Assembly: GCA_964019055.1 (NCBI GenBank)
Contig: OZ025224.1
Span: 8,840,757 to 8,904,756, forward strand
Direction of reading: 5' to 3'
DNA from: Anthopleura xanthogrammica
Lineage: Eukaryota; Cnidaria; Anthozoa; Actiniaria; Actiniidae
Length of the DNA stretch: 64,000 nucleotides
Part shown: positions 34,193-50,601 of the stretch, piece after piece
How the letters are laid out: each line of letters begins with the position of its first letter
How positions within the stretch are numbered: the stretch's first letter is position 1
Notes under the pieces: generated by a model
Databases searched by the model: none
What the model was told of the DNA's origin: nothing
What the model saw: only the letters and a program-made list of their open reading frames with translations
Made by a program: the position numbers and the translations under genes

Positions 34193-34308
34193 TGTGCAAT
34201 TTGTTTTTGGCTGCCATCAATCAAAACTAATCAGTCGGTACTTTTTATATTTTTGACTGGCGGCAATGAAAAACATAATTACCAATGGGAAACTCTCAAG
34301 TAAATAAT
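34193..34308 (-). repeat. Short dispersed repeat, copy 2
   Basis: Reverse complement resembles 5934-6032 through GTTTTTCATTGCCGCCAG, TACCGACTGATTA and TTTTGATTGATGGCAGC. Confidence 0.5.
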
Positions 34309-34956
34309 TTTGCAGAATATTCAGAATTGCAGTAAGCTAAGCTACAGACACACAGTACAACATTGCATGCAATTTTGCAGGCAATCCATGTTCTAAGCCA
34401 TCTCAGTGACACGATGCAATTTGTTGCACGCAATGTTGCTGATGTAGACAAGGATCCTACTTCAGCAACATTGCCTGAAATATTGTACACAATGTTGCAA
34501 CATGTGGCGGCACCTTTAAAGTTGTAATAGAACAAGTATTTTTCATATGGGTAGGAATCAATGAGCACTGACAAACAGCACATACATTATACGACAGTAT
34601 CACTTTACATTTTTAATGGAAATAACCTATTAAGAATTAACATTTATCGTTAAGAGTCACATTAATTTCACAACATAAAACCAAATTTAAACGAAAGATT
34701 TTGTACATTAGAATTATTTTTATGTTTTGCAACCTCCAAAAATTCCAAATGAATTCCAAATTCCATGTGAATTTTTGGCCTTCATATAGTCAAAAATTAC
34801 TTATTTGGACCACTGTAAACTTCATGAATGAAATATTAATGAACCGCATTTTGAGATATTTGAGTTGCTGAAACATGAAATAACACTACATAAAGACTTA
34901 CAAAGCATTATATAGGCTGTCATATGATTAACATTCTAGTGAATCTACATTAAGGG

Positions 34957-35000
34957 GACAGACAGACAGACAGATGGACAGACTTGTGGACAGACAGACT
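34957..35000. repeat. GACA microsatellite in PDE6D 3' UTR
   Basis: GACAGACAGACAGACAGA followed by interrupted units. It lies directly 3' of the PDE6D stop codon on the antisense side, so the transcript carries (UGUC)n. Confidence 0.8.
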
Positions 35001-35004
35001 AACT

Positions 35005-39909
<4,905 letters not shown>

Positions 39910-40499
39910 TTTCTCTCTATTTCCTAAGTTTTATACTTAATGATAATAAATAAAGGCTCTGGAGTGGCGTAGGGGAGCTAAATGGACGGAAAAAGTGAAG
40001 AAAACATGAAAAATCCGTCCAAATTCCCGTTTCTCCAAGAAAATTTCAACTTGCTGAACTTTTCGCGGTCCGTCAAGTCACGTGGTCTATACGCTGTGCA
40101 TTGTGGGTAATTGACGGATATTACGTCATTAGCTTACTAAAAAAATTAATAAATAATAAAAACAATAAAAATATAGCTATCAAAAAATAATTTCTTCGTC
40201 TATAGGCTATCAATAGCAAATAAGTCGTGCCCCCAAGGTTCTAGATTAATTATTTTTCTATATTATTCCCACTCGCTTCTTGACGGTGGTCACAGTCAAC
40301 TCATACAAGTGTTTGTCTAATTTGTTAATTCGATTGTTGGTTAAGACAGATGTTGGCTCACAAGAGGTGGTCGCTTATAGAGAGGTTTGAATGTACCTAA
40401 CTGATTGGTCGCTTAAGGCAGGTATTGTTGGTCGCTTAAGAGAGGCTAGGTCACTTAGAACCTCTGTACGATCTATCGATAATCGATAATCGATGGTGC

Positions 40500-41035
40500 G
40501 ATTCGGCATCACACGGGAGTTTGTTAGGTCTCTCCCTCATCGAGGGTGTTTATTCAGGTTCTCCGTGTTTCTTCCCTCGCCCCTCCCCAAAACATGGCAG
40601 GCTAAATTCCAATTCAGGGTTGGATCTGTGAGTTAGTCATGCCCTGACTTAGATCAGCCCAGAGGTTGTTTCAGGGTTCAATCTGTGAGTTAGTCATGCC
40701 CTGACTTAGATCAGCCCAGAGGTTGTTTCAGGGTTCAATCTGTGAGTTAGTCATGCCCTGACTTAGATCAGCCCAGAGGTTGTTTCAGGGTTCAATCTGT
40801 GAGTTAGTCATGCCCTGACTTAGATCAGCCCAGAGGTTGTTTCAGGGTTCAATCTGTGAGTTAGTCATGCCCTGACTTAGATCTGCCCAGAGGTTGTTTC
40901 AGGGTTCAATCTGTGAGTTAGTCATGCCCTGACTTAGATCAGCCCAGAGGTTGTTTCAGGGTTCCATCTGTGAGTTAGCTGTACCCTGACTTAGATCAGC
41001 CCAGAGGTTGTTTCAGGGTTCAATATGAAGTCGAA
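40500..41035 (+). mobile_element. SINE family S with 7-unit 57-bp tail array
   Basis: Body GGAGTTTGTTAGGTCTCTCC, GGTTCTCCGTGTTTC and AAATTCCAATTCAGGG runs straight into about seven 57-bp units (GTTGTTTCAGGGTTCAATCT, GTGAGTTAGTCATGCCCTGA, CTTAGATCAGCCCAGAG). Units are nearly identical; the last two carry CCATC/TGTACC variants. Confidence 0.85.
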
Positions 41036-41309
41036 GGTTGTTTACTCACACTCGATCCCACCCCCCCCCCCCCCCCCACCCTCCCCTTAATAATTGTCCC
41101 ACACGTGTAACTCATTCACCTCCAAAGTCGATGGCCTAAGTGACAGGTGACTTATGACACACGTCAACTATCTTTTATCCCAATGGCAATACTCAGAATA
41201 CACGACGGAGCTATTCAGTATGAAAAACAAAGGAAGTCTGCCACTGAGATTGAATATATCAATAATTCTATTACCAATATATTGTTCAAGTAAGCTAATT
41301 AATTGTTTA

Positions 41310-41358
41310 ATAGCCAATCAAAGCTTTAGTTTATTGTTTTAAAGCTTTGATTGGCTAT
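41310..41358. repeat. Short hairpin
   Basis: ATAGCCAATCAAAGCTTT and AAAGCTTTGATTGGCTAT are exact reverse complements with a 13-base loop. It contains CCAAT/ATTGG boxes in both arms. Confidence 0.75.
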
Positions 41359-42239
41359 AAAGTTGCTGCCAAATCCTTTATTCGTTGGGGAAAATTTGCA
41401 AGTATTTTAAGTGTTTTGATTTAGACTTCAGTGAAGACTCAAGGGTCAATGTGTTCGACTGGTACCAGTACTGGCTCCCTTTAGTCTTCAAGTTTTTCTT
41501 TTCTCTTCAATCTTTCTTAAGATCAAGCTCACAAATAATCTCTGATCCCAAAACAACTATTGTAATATTTTTACAGGTTCTCTGTATTGACTTTTCTTCT
41601 TTGTCTTATCTTTTTTTAATTTTTATTTACTTAATTTATTGTAAGTACACAATTGCTCTGTGCTATGGGATTATGTGCCACACGTGTGGGGTTTGATTTG
41701 CCTAACACACGTGTGGCAGTTTGAAGTATGGAAGAATAACTCACAGTAAAACACATATGCGCACGTGTCGAGCGCGTGTCATCAACCAAAAAGCTACATT
41801 CTCATACCACCAAAAACTCTCCCAATTTTTTTATATTTTTTTGCTCTGAAAATGAATTTTTAATGCTAATTGGATGTAAAATATTAGCTTTTAAAGCATT
41901 TTCTTTTCTTTGTGTTTCATAATCCATATATGGCATTGGATGGTTTTCCACGGTTCTATCCTGAATAGCTGATTAGTCCAGCGGCTGGTCTTACGAGTTC
42001 AAATTTGCATTTTCTTTGTGGATTGATTAATTATGTTTGTAAATTCTTTCGTAAGCGCGCACAAAGGTGAATGAAGGAGTTGATGGTGGTAAGACAGATG
42101 GACTGAAGGATCGTCATTCATTCACCATTCACCATTAATCGTCAGAAAAAAATGACCGTACGAGAACTACTACGGTATACTCGTAAGTGACTAGGTCGAT
42201 ATATCCAGTGTTGTGTTCCCTGAAGGTTTTAACGCTAAA

Positions 42240-45200
42240 ATGAAGGCTCCAAATTTTGATTTAAGTTCACTATCCTTCGTATCTAAAGCTCGCAAATTTC
42301 TCAAAAATAAGAATAGTACCCTAGGTCGGCAAGATTTCAAAGCAATTTCCTTCTCAAACGAAGTATATCAAGAAACATGTCGGCCAGTAAAGAATGTAGA
42401 AGAGAATTCAACTTGGAGGAACCCGTTAACGATTTGGCAGAAAAATAACACAGCGAAAGCAAGCGCGGGAGAATCGTCTACCCCGCGAACTTCAATACGA
42501 TCGTACAAATACCCATGGGGTCGTAAAGATGATGGCGAAGTTGTGACAAAAGAAGAGAATGAAACAGCCAAAGAGATGCAAAAAGACGAGGGCATCTTCA
42601 CCATAGAGGTACGAAGTGTGAAGAGTTTTGTAACTGCTATTAAGTAGTTTATTTTGCTTGAATTTTGGGATGTTAGTTTTTAGTTACAATACGTTAATGT
42701 TTCTGCGGTTAACGATATAGCTAAAGAATTCTTTAAGACATTGAAAACAATGAAAAGAGACATACAATATTTCTAAAAAGTAAGGAAAACTCGGATTCAA
42801 TTTAAGAAATTATCGAAATATTTATCTTTTCAAATTTATATAAAAATATAGAGGGTTTGATGAGGGTTTGTCTAAAAAGCGCGCGTTTGAAACATAAATA
42901 GCCACGTGTGGCTTGAAAGCCAACAGTATGTTCGCTTATAATTAATAGCACTACTGAATGGCTTTCTTCAGTGACACCAAAGTGTATAGTATATAACAGA
43001 ACAATTGGCTACAGAATGGCTTTTTTACGCTTAAATGATTTTCTCGCTTGTGTATCTCTAGTTCTCTTTCTCCTCGTAAAGTTAAAAAAGCATTTTGGAA
43101 CTGTACATCTGAATTATAAACAAAGCCAGAAATCATTACATTACATCGTTTAAAAAAATTCCTATTTCTAGTCGTACATTTTGTTGCAAAATTATAATGA
43201 AAAGTAGAGATTTTTGTAATATTTTTATGCAACAGTATTGAATGTACAAACATGTATAAAGTTTAGAAGCGTAGCTAGTTATTCGCTTTTAAATTTGCTT
43301 AGCGGGAGACGCCCGTTTTTGCTTCAAACCCTAATTAACTCCTTCTATGGGTCCTAAAAATCCAGCAATACGAAAGAATTGAAAACAAGTACGACTGAAA
43401 ATCATTCTTGGAAAAATCTACTCAAATTGCTTTAGTGTTTATGAATTTTAGTTTTTAAGATTTATAATGTTTTTACTTTGAGGTTGTTTTTTATTGCGAA
43501 CATGGCGAACTCAGTAATATGAATTAGTGAAATCACTTGTACACATCGAAACTCTGCTGGAATTCTAGTGAAGTTGCTTCGAGTTTTGTCAGTGTTGAGT
43601 TAAAACTAAAGATTTTTTTTAGCGTCTTTTGTTTTAAAATAGTTATTTAAAATTCAAGCTGCTTTGCTCAACACACCAGCACAAATCATTGACGAACTCA
43701 AATTGTTAATCGACTACACTAACAGAGATAAAAATATACTCGTTTTGAAATAATAACACACAATTTTTGAAATGTTTTTTTATAGTCTTGTCTTAACCTT
43801 TTCATTTTGTTAGTACCATTACGAATTATACAGCTTTTATGATAATTTTATTTAATATCTGAGATACATACGTTGTTGGCCTATCCCAATTAATTGAAAG
43901 ATTACCAAATAACCATTAAGAATTTTTCGTAATATGCCATTAAAAATAAAAGTCATATAATATCAATGGATCTTTTAAATATAGATAAACTGAATAATTT
44001 CTAAAAAAAAAAAGAAGCAAAAACCAAACCGCTGAGAAGAATGAGCAGAAATTAAAACGAAGAATCGAGGTTTTATGATTGTTTTGATCAATTATTTAAC
44101 CCTACAAGCTTTAAGGAATTAAAAAACCTCACACAAAAAAGGTTCTTATAAATGTACTTTTCTTTAAAATAATTCTTGGTATAATTCTAATGAATTGGCA
44201 GGTAAAAAGTAAAACTAAAGCCATATAAATACAGAATTATTTTCATTGTTTACTTTCCAGCAACAACAACAAAACAAAATCCAGTTCGATGAAGTCGAAA
44301 ATTATTTATTCGTGAGTTTTTTCTTTGCTTGTCTCAATTAAATAATTAACTTCTTGCGTGAATTAAGTTACGAGTCGATTTGTTTTTGAAATAATTTTGT
44401 GGTAAATTGGTGTAAAAATGTTCATTCAAAGAAGATGTTTTCTTTATCTTGAGTGGTTTAGAGGAATTGCAGTGGTCTTTCGAGTTGCAACAGGTGCAAA
44501 CTGAAGCACTTTGTAAGACTGACAATTCAATATCCGCCCAAATTCAAAAGGAAATGCTCGATAAATATTCTAAATCTCAGTCGAATTATCATTAAAATAT
44601 CTTCTAAAATCTTGAGAGAAATTCGCCGCCATTTCTAATTTGTATTTGGTACAAATTTGTCGTATTAGTTGAAATGTTTTTTCAAAATAGTTGAGGCGTT
44701 GACTTATGCACCTGCCCTGAGTTTTTTAAAAGCGGTTTATTTTCAATTTCTCTTCTCAAAAAAAAAAAGTTACTTGTTATTATAATCATTGAACTCGAAA
44801 CATTTTGGTTAGTTTTTCCCGCCAAAAATCATTTTCATCCGCGCACCTCCTTGTTGCTCAACTCAGTTCATGTTCAGGTTTTATTCAATTTTTTTTCCCA
44901 TATTTCTGGATTTTTTCTTGACAACCTTTCTAGGCAATTAACGGGTTAAGAACGTAGTCAAACTAAGAGCTTTGTTTATTCCGGTGATCCTAGCAAAATA
45001 AAGAAAACGGAGATGTTTTTGTAAACATAGGAAACTTGCTAATTGAAGGGAAGAAACACTCGAAAATAAACACACAAGATAAAATTAAACATAAAGAAAG
45101 AAAGAAAGAAAGTTTCCGGCATTTTAACACAAACTTAATTATTACTGACAAATATGATATTTCAAGATATAGAATACTTAGAATACCCTTTCTAGAGGGT

Positions 45201-47511
45201 GAAGTTTTTATATTATCTATAAAATTGTATACAAAGGAGGATGTGCGGAGACAAATTTCATCACGAATTCGAATTGTGAAAACGTTGCAAAAATAGCACT
45301 ACTTTCTACACTTTCGCGAAGAAGTCTCACTAAAAACTGCAATGTAAGATTGAAATATCAAAAAGTTTCAGCTACGAGAGAAGTCCCTTTCATATATAAC
45401 AAAACGTGTCCCACACTATCCCCAAAAGGTTAAGATGATGGCATGCCTCTTGCATGTCTAACTGATGGTCAGTGTTTTACTTATATTGCTTCTTTTATAA
45501 TTTTTTCAGCTTGTTAAACCACATTATGGCTATCTTGGTCTAGTTTTAGTTGGTGGAGCAGACACTCCCCTTCACAAACATTACGTCAAGGACATTCTAC
45601 CCGACTCCATCGCGGCCAAGTCTGGCAGTGTGCGCATTGGTGACGAACTGATCGAAGTGAATAGTCACACGTTAAGAGGACGTACACACAGTTCAGCATT
45701 AGTAGTTATACGAGCTCTTCCACCGGTAATCAAGATCTTGATCGAAAGAACAAAGGACGGAAACAAAGCAATTTTGTCCTCGTTTGCTTCTGAAGAGACG
45801 GAGTCTACTGACAATGGTGACCCTGACATCACGTCCCCCAAAGCAAGATCAAGAAAAAGAAGCGTTATTCAAATGGCAAATGAATCCAGCATCATTAAAA
45901 AGTCTGTAAGCACTGTCATCGATGTCACAAGAAACATTACCAGTCCTTTGGTCAAACCTGCTAAACTGGTCAGGCGAGAATCAAGGTGCACGTCGTTCAT
46001 TGGTGTTGCTAATGGTGACGTAGATGATGACGTGAAATGTTGCAAGAGTGTCAAAGATGAAGGCGTTGATGAGGAATCGAATGATTATGATGATAGATTG
46101 AGCATGTTGAGTAATACCTCCGAGTGGTGTAATAGACAGGTAAGAACTCCGACGATCAAAATTTGTGTTGGCTTGTGACGTTTTCAGTTTAGGTTCAATT
46201 ATTGCACACTTTTTAGCATTCAATACTACGGTAGTCATGGGCAGAATCAAGGGTGTTCTAGCGATAGTGCACTCGCCTCTCACCTCTGGGGTCTTGATAT
46301 ATTCCTGGACTGGGTATCACATGTCAGCAGAGTTTGTTGGTACTCTCCATTGTTTCAAGGGATTTTTTCGAACCAGTTCTGGTTTTGCTCCCTCCTTAAA
46401 ACCCAACACACTAAATTCCAGTTCGAACTGTGAGTTATTAGTAAGAACTCCTCCTTTCTCCTGCATGGTTCTGAACATAATGAATCTGGTAATACTCATT
46501 AATAATAATTAATGGATAATTAATATTTATTTTTTGCTGATTTATTCACAGATGTTGATGTCCACTCCTTCCCAGGACTCCGCGGTTCAAAATGACGACG
46601 TTTCTGACGTCATGTCGACGTTTTCAATGAGCACCTTATCGGAAAGTCTCCCAGGGCCCCTTACAGAAGAGGAGTTCGACAGACATGAGGAATATGTCCC
46701 TTTTCAATCTACGCCCCTACGTCAAGGGTCCCTCAGAGAAACAAGGGTTCTTACTGAGTCCATCATAGAGGTGGACTCTGATGAAGACCAGGAAAAGGTA
46801 CCCAATGAGCCAGCAATGTTTTTGCGCCGCGGTTCTCTCAGAGCAAGAGGGAGCCTGGCTCTAAGGCGAGTGAGCTGTATTGAACACGAAGAAGACAGAT
46901 CAACATGGCCGATATCGACAAGGCGACAAAGGGCCTCACTTAACTGGGACACTTTTGTACCTCCACCAGAAACACCCGTAAGAAGGACCTCTTCGGCATG
47001 TGTCAGGCCCTCATCCATGTATACAAATAATGTCCCTGCTAATCGAAGCAAAGGAAAGAATTCTGACCAAACTACTCAATCGCTTCGTCGACTTCAGCGT
47101 TCAAACAGCACTGGAAAATATATCGACAAACAAACTCTACGAACTAAAGTCTACAGGGATCAAAACTCCGGGGGATGGGGCTTCAGTATCGCCGGGGGAG
47201 TCTGTTCTCCGTACGGGGATTTGCCCATACACATTCTAGATATTGAAAATTCTACTTCAGCGGGAGTAAGGTTGCTGAAAAAAGGAGACGAAATCGTTTC
47301 ATTCGATGGAGAGAACTTTGAAAATATCACATTCTTGGAGGCAAATAGAAAGATGAGAAACTTTGAAGAAAATTCTGCTACTGTCATCATAAAGCGAAAA
47401 TATTTGCACAGAAAGAGGAATCAGGCTTGTAGTACATTTGCAGAAGCCTGGAATGAACAAGCGAAGTATAGCCAACGTGTAAGACAAAGACCAGAGTCAT
47501 TTTATTACTAA
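42240..47511 (+). CDS. Two-PDZ-domain scaffold-like protein (669 aa)
   Basis: Probably a cytosolic scaffold that binds C-terminal peptides; partners are unknown. Exons: 42240-42608, 44261-44311, 45510-46139, 46552-47511 (TAA), all in phase 0. The start is the first ATG (MKAPNF); an in-frame GTG lies upstream. PDZ1 spans about residues 141-225 with the carboxylate-binding variant YLGLVLVGG and DSIAAKSGSVRIGDELIEVN. PDZ2 spans about 543-630 with GGWGFSIAGG and AGVRLLKKGDEIVSFDG. The linker is acidic and Ser-rich and holds a run of basophilic kinase sites (LRRGSLR, LRRVS, RQRAS, VRRTSS, LQRSNS) at about residues 410-525. The layout recalls the PDZD2/pro-IL16 group, but I cannot assign orthology. 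A Q-rich micro-exon (51 bp) joins the N-terminal region to PDZ1. Confidence 0.88.
46235..46440 (+). mobile_element. SINE family S in intron 3 of the PDZ gene
   Basis: Head AATCAAGGGTGTTCTAGCGA, CACTCGCCTCTCACCTCTGG, weak B box TTGATATATTCC, body AGAGTTTGTTGGTACTCTCC, CTCCCTCCTTAAAACCCAAC, AATTCCAGTTCGAACTGTGA. The tail is truncated after the first bases of the 57-bp unit. Confidence 0.7.
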
Positions 47512-47577
47512 CTACACATGCGTCTTCCATCCTTCATATTCGACAACAATTTCGCTCCCTGAGCCGTTATTTCTTAA

Positions 47578-47612
47578 TGCGCATGCTCGAATTATTTCGT
47601 CGAGCATGCGCA
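47578..47612. repeat. Perfect 13-bp stem hairpin in the 3' UTR
   Basis: TGCGCATGCTCGA, nine-base loop, TCGAGCATGCGCA. The arms contain TGCGCATGC, close to the NRF1 site. It sits 67 bases after the PDZ-gene stop. Confidence 0.8.
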
Positions 47613-47859
47613 GTAAAAAAAATAAGGGGTCTGGGAACGCACGACCGTTTGCCTTGCCGTGACCAGGACGGCGATATCTCGAGGAATTTCATTGGATGAG
47701 CATAATATGCATTATGTTTATTATCCCCAAAAGATCTATTTCACATGTATTTGTTCAATAATTTTTGTATAAACTTGGTTTCTAAACAAAATTGCTGAAA
47801 TGCACGAAATTTCCTCACACGAGACGAAACAACATAATTGAGATTGTAGAAAAGCACAC

Positions 47860-47865
47860 AATAAA
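47860..47865 (+). terminator. Likely PDZ-gene poly(A) signal
   Basis: AATAAA about 350 bases after the stop on the sense strand. Motif and position only. Confidence 0.45.
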
Positions 47866-48414
47866 AGTTCTTAGATGCCTTGGAATAATTATATGATCTC
47901 AATATAAAAAATCAAAACAAAAAATAAATCAAGCAAAAATATAGATTAATAGTTTCGGTTACAAAAGTAACTAAAAAAAACATGAGAATTTGTAAATTAA
48001 ACAAATTTAACCATAAACCTTCTCTGTTATCTTTATTGACTCGGAATCTATTGTATTAGCTTGTTTTTGCATGCGCAATGATAATATTGCAACATTTCTG
48101 ATACTGTCTGCGTAATTGACTGTTTTAGTGTGAACGGGCGAAAAAAACTAGTGTGGAGCGAAGCTTTCGATGCGTTTCCTGTTAGACGAAAACGTAGGCG
48201 TTTGTAAACGTATTACTGTTGACGTTGCCTTGAATTCAACAGACTCTTATACTGAATGTTACAATTTTGATCCATAATCAGACTCCGTTTCCATTTTGCC
48301 TGCTTAGATAATTATAATGCGCAAGCTTGCCTGGCGCGCATTTCCAATCTAATTACTAAGTTTTTCCAGTTTTTCCCTTTCTTTCTATATCTGCTAATCA
48401 AAACATCCCACACG

Positions 48415-48660
48415 GAAAGGAGTGACCTTGGGGTTTTAGTCATCAGTGACGCAAGCGACTTTTCGGGTTTGCTGGTCATAGCAAGGGGTTAATCATCTAC
48501 GGTCTAGGGGCCGACTAACCTCTCCCTTAGGCTTCGGCCGAGCTTCCTGATCAGTCTGTAACTGTTCCTCCCGGGATAGCGGTGTTGGGGCCGAAATCTC
48601 CAGCGTACCGTAAGTCCATACGGTGTTTCAGCACTCGATGTCTGGAAGTATGGTCCTGGT
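48415..48660. other. Unidentified GC-rich block
   Basis: About 245 bases with clearly higher GC than its surroundings (for example GGGGCCGACTAACCTCTCCC and TCCCGGGATAGCGGTGTTGG). Short pairings such as GGCTTCGGCC suggest structure. It is not 5S, U1, SRP or 7SK by recall. Could be an RNA-gene-derived repeat or an unknown ncRNA. Confidence 0.3.
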
Positions 48661-48979
48661 TAATCAATTGATAAAAACAATCCTAAAAAGAATCTCATGT
48701 TTCGAAAAGACACACGTTTTTATACACGTTTAAGATGGTTACTAATAATTTTTTCTGACCAAAAAAACATAAGGACCACATCATCCCCACCCCCACCCCC
48801 CACAGTATAAACCCCCTGCTGAAGTCATACCACAGGGATCCCAATACAGTTACTGACAGAATATAACGAAAACGAAAGTGTACATCTTACCTTCAGCTTA
48901 GAATTAATTCCAAAGATCCCACATTGATTCCTATAGTTACTTTACAAGATATCAAAGCTATAAGACAGTTATTCAACCC

Positions 48980-49810
48980 ATGGAAGTAGGAGTACGTGTT
49001 GTTCGAGGTCAAGATTGGAAATGGGGAGACCAAGATGGCGGCGAAGGCTTCGTTGGGACTGTAGTTGTTGTTGGACGATCTGGGAGTGTTCCTTCACCAG
49101 AAAAGACTGTTATAGTGCAGTGGGATGGAGGGACAAGGACTAATTATAGATGTGGACATGAGAATGCTTATGATTTACATGTACTTGACAACGGACCGAT
49201 AGGTAAGTAAGCTTAAAAATTTGACTCAAAGCACAAGTTTAAACTTGTCTGACTTCAAATTATGTACATTTAAGCTATGTTCGTGGTTTAATTGATGCTT
49301 TTGTTGTTTGATAACTTGGTATTTTTCGCTTTTTTACTCATCCCATCTATAAAAGACAATTTTCAAATGCATAATTTAAGGGGAACTGTATTTATATGAC
49401 GTCATAGCGGCCATGCTGGTTGACTTGGACAAAAGATTTGGTCTTGATTTCTTTTTTATATCAACCAACATTACGGCCATGTCTTTTGTCCTTGTGCATG
49501 TGACGTCATAGCCGCTATGCTGGATGAATTGAACAAAAGATTTGGTCTTGATTTCTTTTTTATATCAACCAACATGGCGGCCATGTCTTTTGTCCTTTTG
49601 CATGTGACATCATAGCCGCTATGCTGGATGAATTGAACGAAAGATTTTGTCTTTTTTCTTTTTTATATCAACCAACATGGCAGCCACATCTTTTGTCCTT
49701 GTACATGTGACAACATAGCTACCATGTTGGTTGACTTGATTAAAATATTTGTTCTTACCACCGCCTGGTTGGCTCAGTTGGTTGAGCACCGGGAGGTCGT
49801 GGTTCGAGTC

Positions 49811-49876
<66 letters not shown>

Positions 49877-50546
49877 TGCAAACAGTTAGACTTTCAAGTG
49901 GCTTGGATGACCACTTTAAATGGCGGTCCCGTCTCTCCACACTTCATCACTAACCAATATCGGAGGGACGTAAAAGAACCACTGAGGACGTAAAGAAACC
50001 CTGGCAGTGACCACCCTTAGTGCCTACACCTCATACTAACCACCTCTCATGATTGTAAAGCGCCTTTGATTATATACATAGAAAGGGCGCTATATAAATA
50101 ATAAATCATTATCATTATGTCTTGGTATCTTTTGATATGTCTACTAACATGTTGTGTAGTTCTCATTGTCATCAAAATGGTTATTTTCAAGGAGTTGTAC
50201 ACAAGAATGTTTCATGTAGTGAATGCAGGCAACAAGGAGTAGAAGGCATGTTATGGCTGTGTGCAAGCTGTCAAGGGTATACTCTTTGTTCAACATGTTA
50301 TGCCAATGATAAACATTCACTGGAGCATGCCTTCTACAGAATCGACTCACCCTCAAGTAATCCGTAAGTACGGAGATAATCGTCATCCTCCCATTATGCC
50401 GAAGTGGCATATAGGAGTAAGACCTTTAGCGTGATGTCAAAGCAACTCAATTTGGAGGACAAAACAAAAGAATCTTAATCTCCTGAGAATTGAAAACCTA
50501 TTGTTTTTTTTCCTACAAATTGAGCTGCATTCCAAAGTGCTGCAAG

Positions 50547-50601
<55 letters not shown>

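Larger units (their letters stand above)
31025..35004. other. Convergent 3' region between CCDC50 and PDE6D
   Basis: Contains both 3' UTRs. AATAAA at 31683-31688 is a likely CCDC50 poly(A) signal. Also holds an AGT microsatellite (31870-31890), two copies of a ~190-bp repeat, a short dispersed repeat and a GACA run. A minus-strand open frame at 32053-32283 follows a good 3' splice site but has no partner exon. GCAATGTTGC-type short repeats occur at 34350-34500. Confidence 0.5.
39910..42239. other. Divergent intergenic region between PDE6D and the PDZ gene
   Basis: Promoters of both genes should lie here. It includes TGGTCGCTTAAGAGAGG-type repeats at 40360-40460, a SINE with satellite tail (40500-41035), a poly-C run (41056-41078) and a hairpin (41310-41358). 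ACACGTGTGG E-box-like sequences occur near 41680-41720. No credible additional exon; open frames at 41154-41696 have no family match. Confidence 0.5.
47512..48979. other. Intergenic region between PDZ gene and MIB2
   Basis: PDZ-gene 3' UTR with a hairpin (47578-47612) and an AATAAA at 47860, followed by a GC-rich block at about 48415-48660 that I cannot identify and then the MIB2 5' flank. No open frame with support. Confidence 0.5.

Noticed and set aside
45036..45296. 86-residue open frame in the PDZ-gene intron
   Set aside because: Lys-rich, AT-driven composition, no splice continuity and no recognised motif.
49760..49825. Functional tRNA gene
   Set aside because: A and B boxes are good, but the acceptor stem does not close and a typical SINE body and tail follow.
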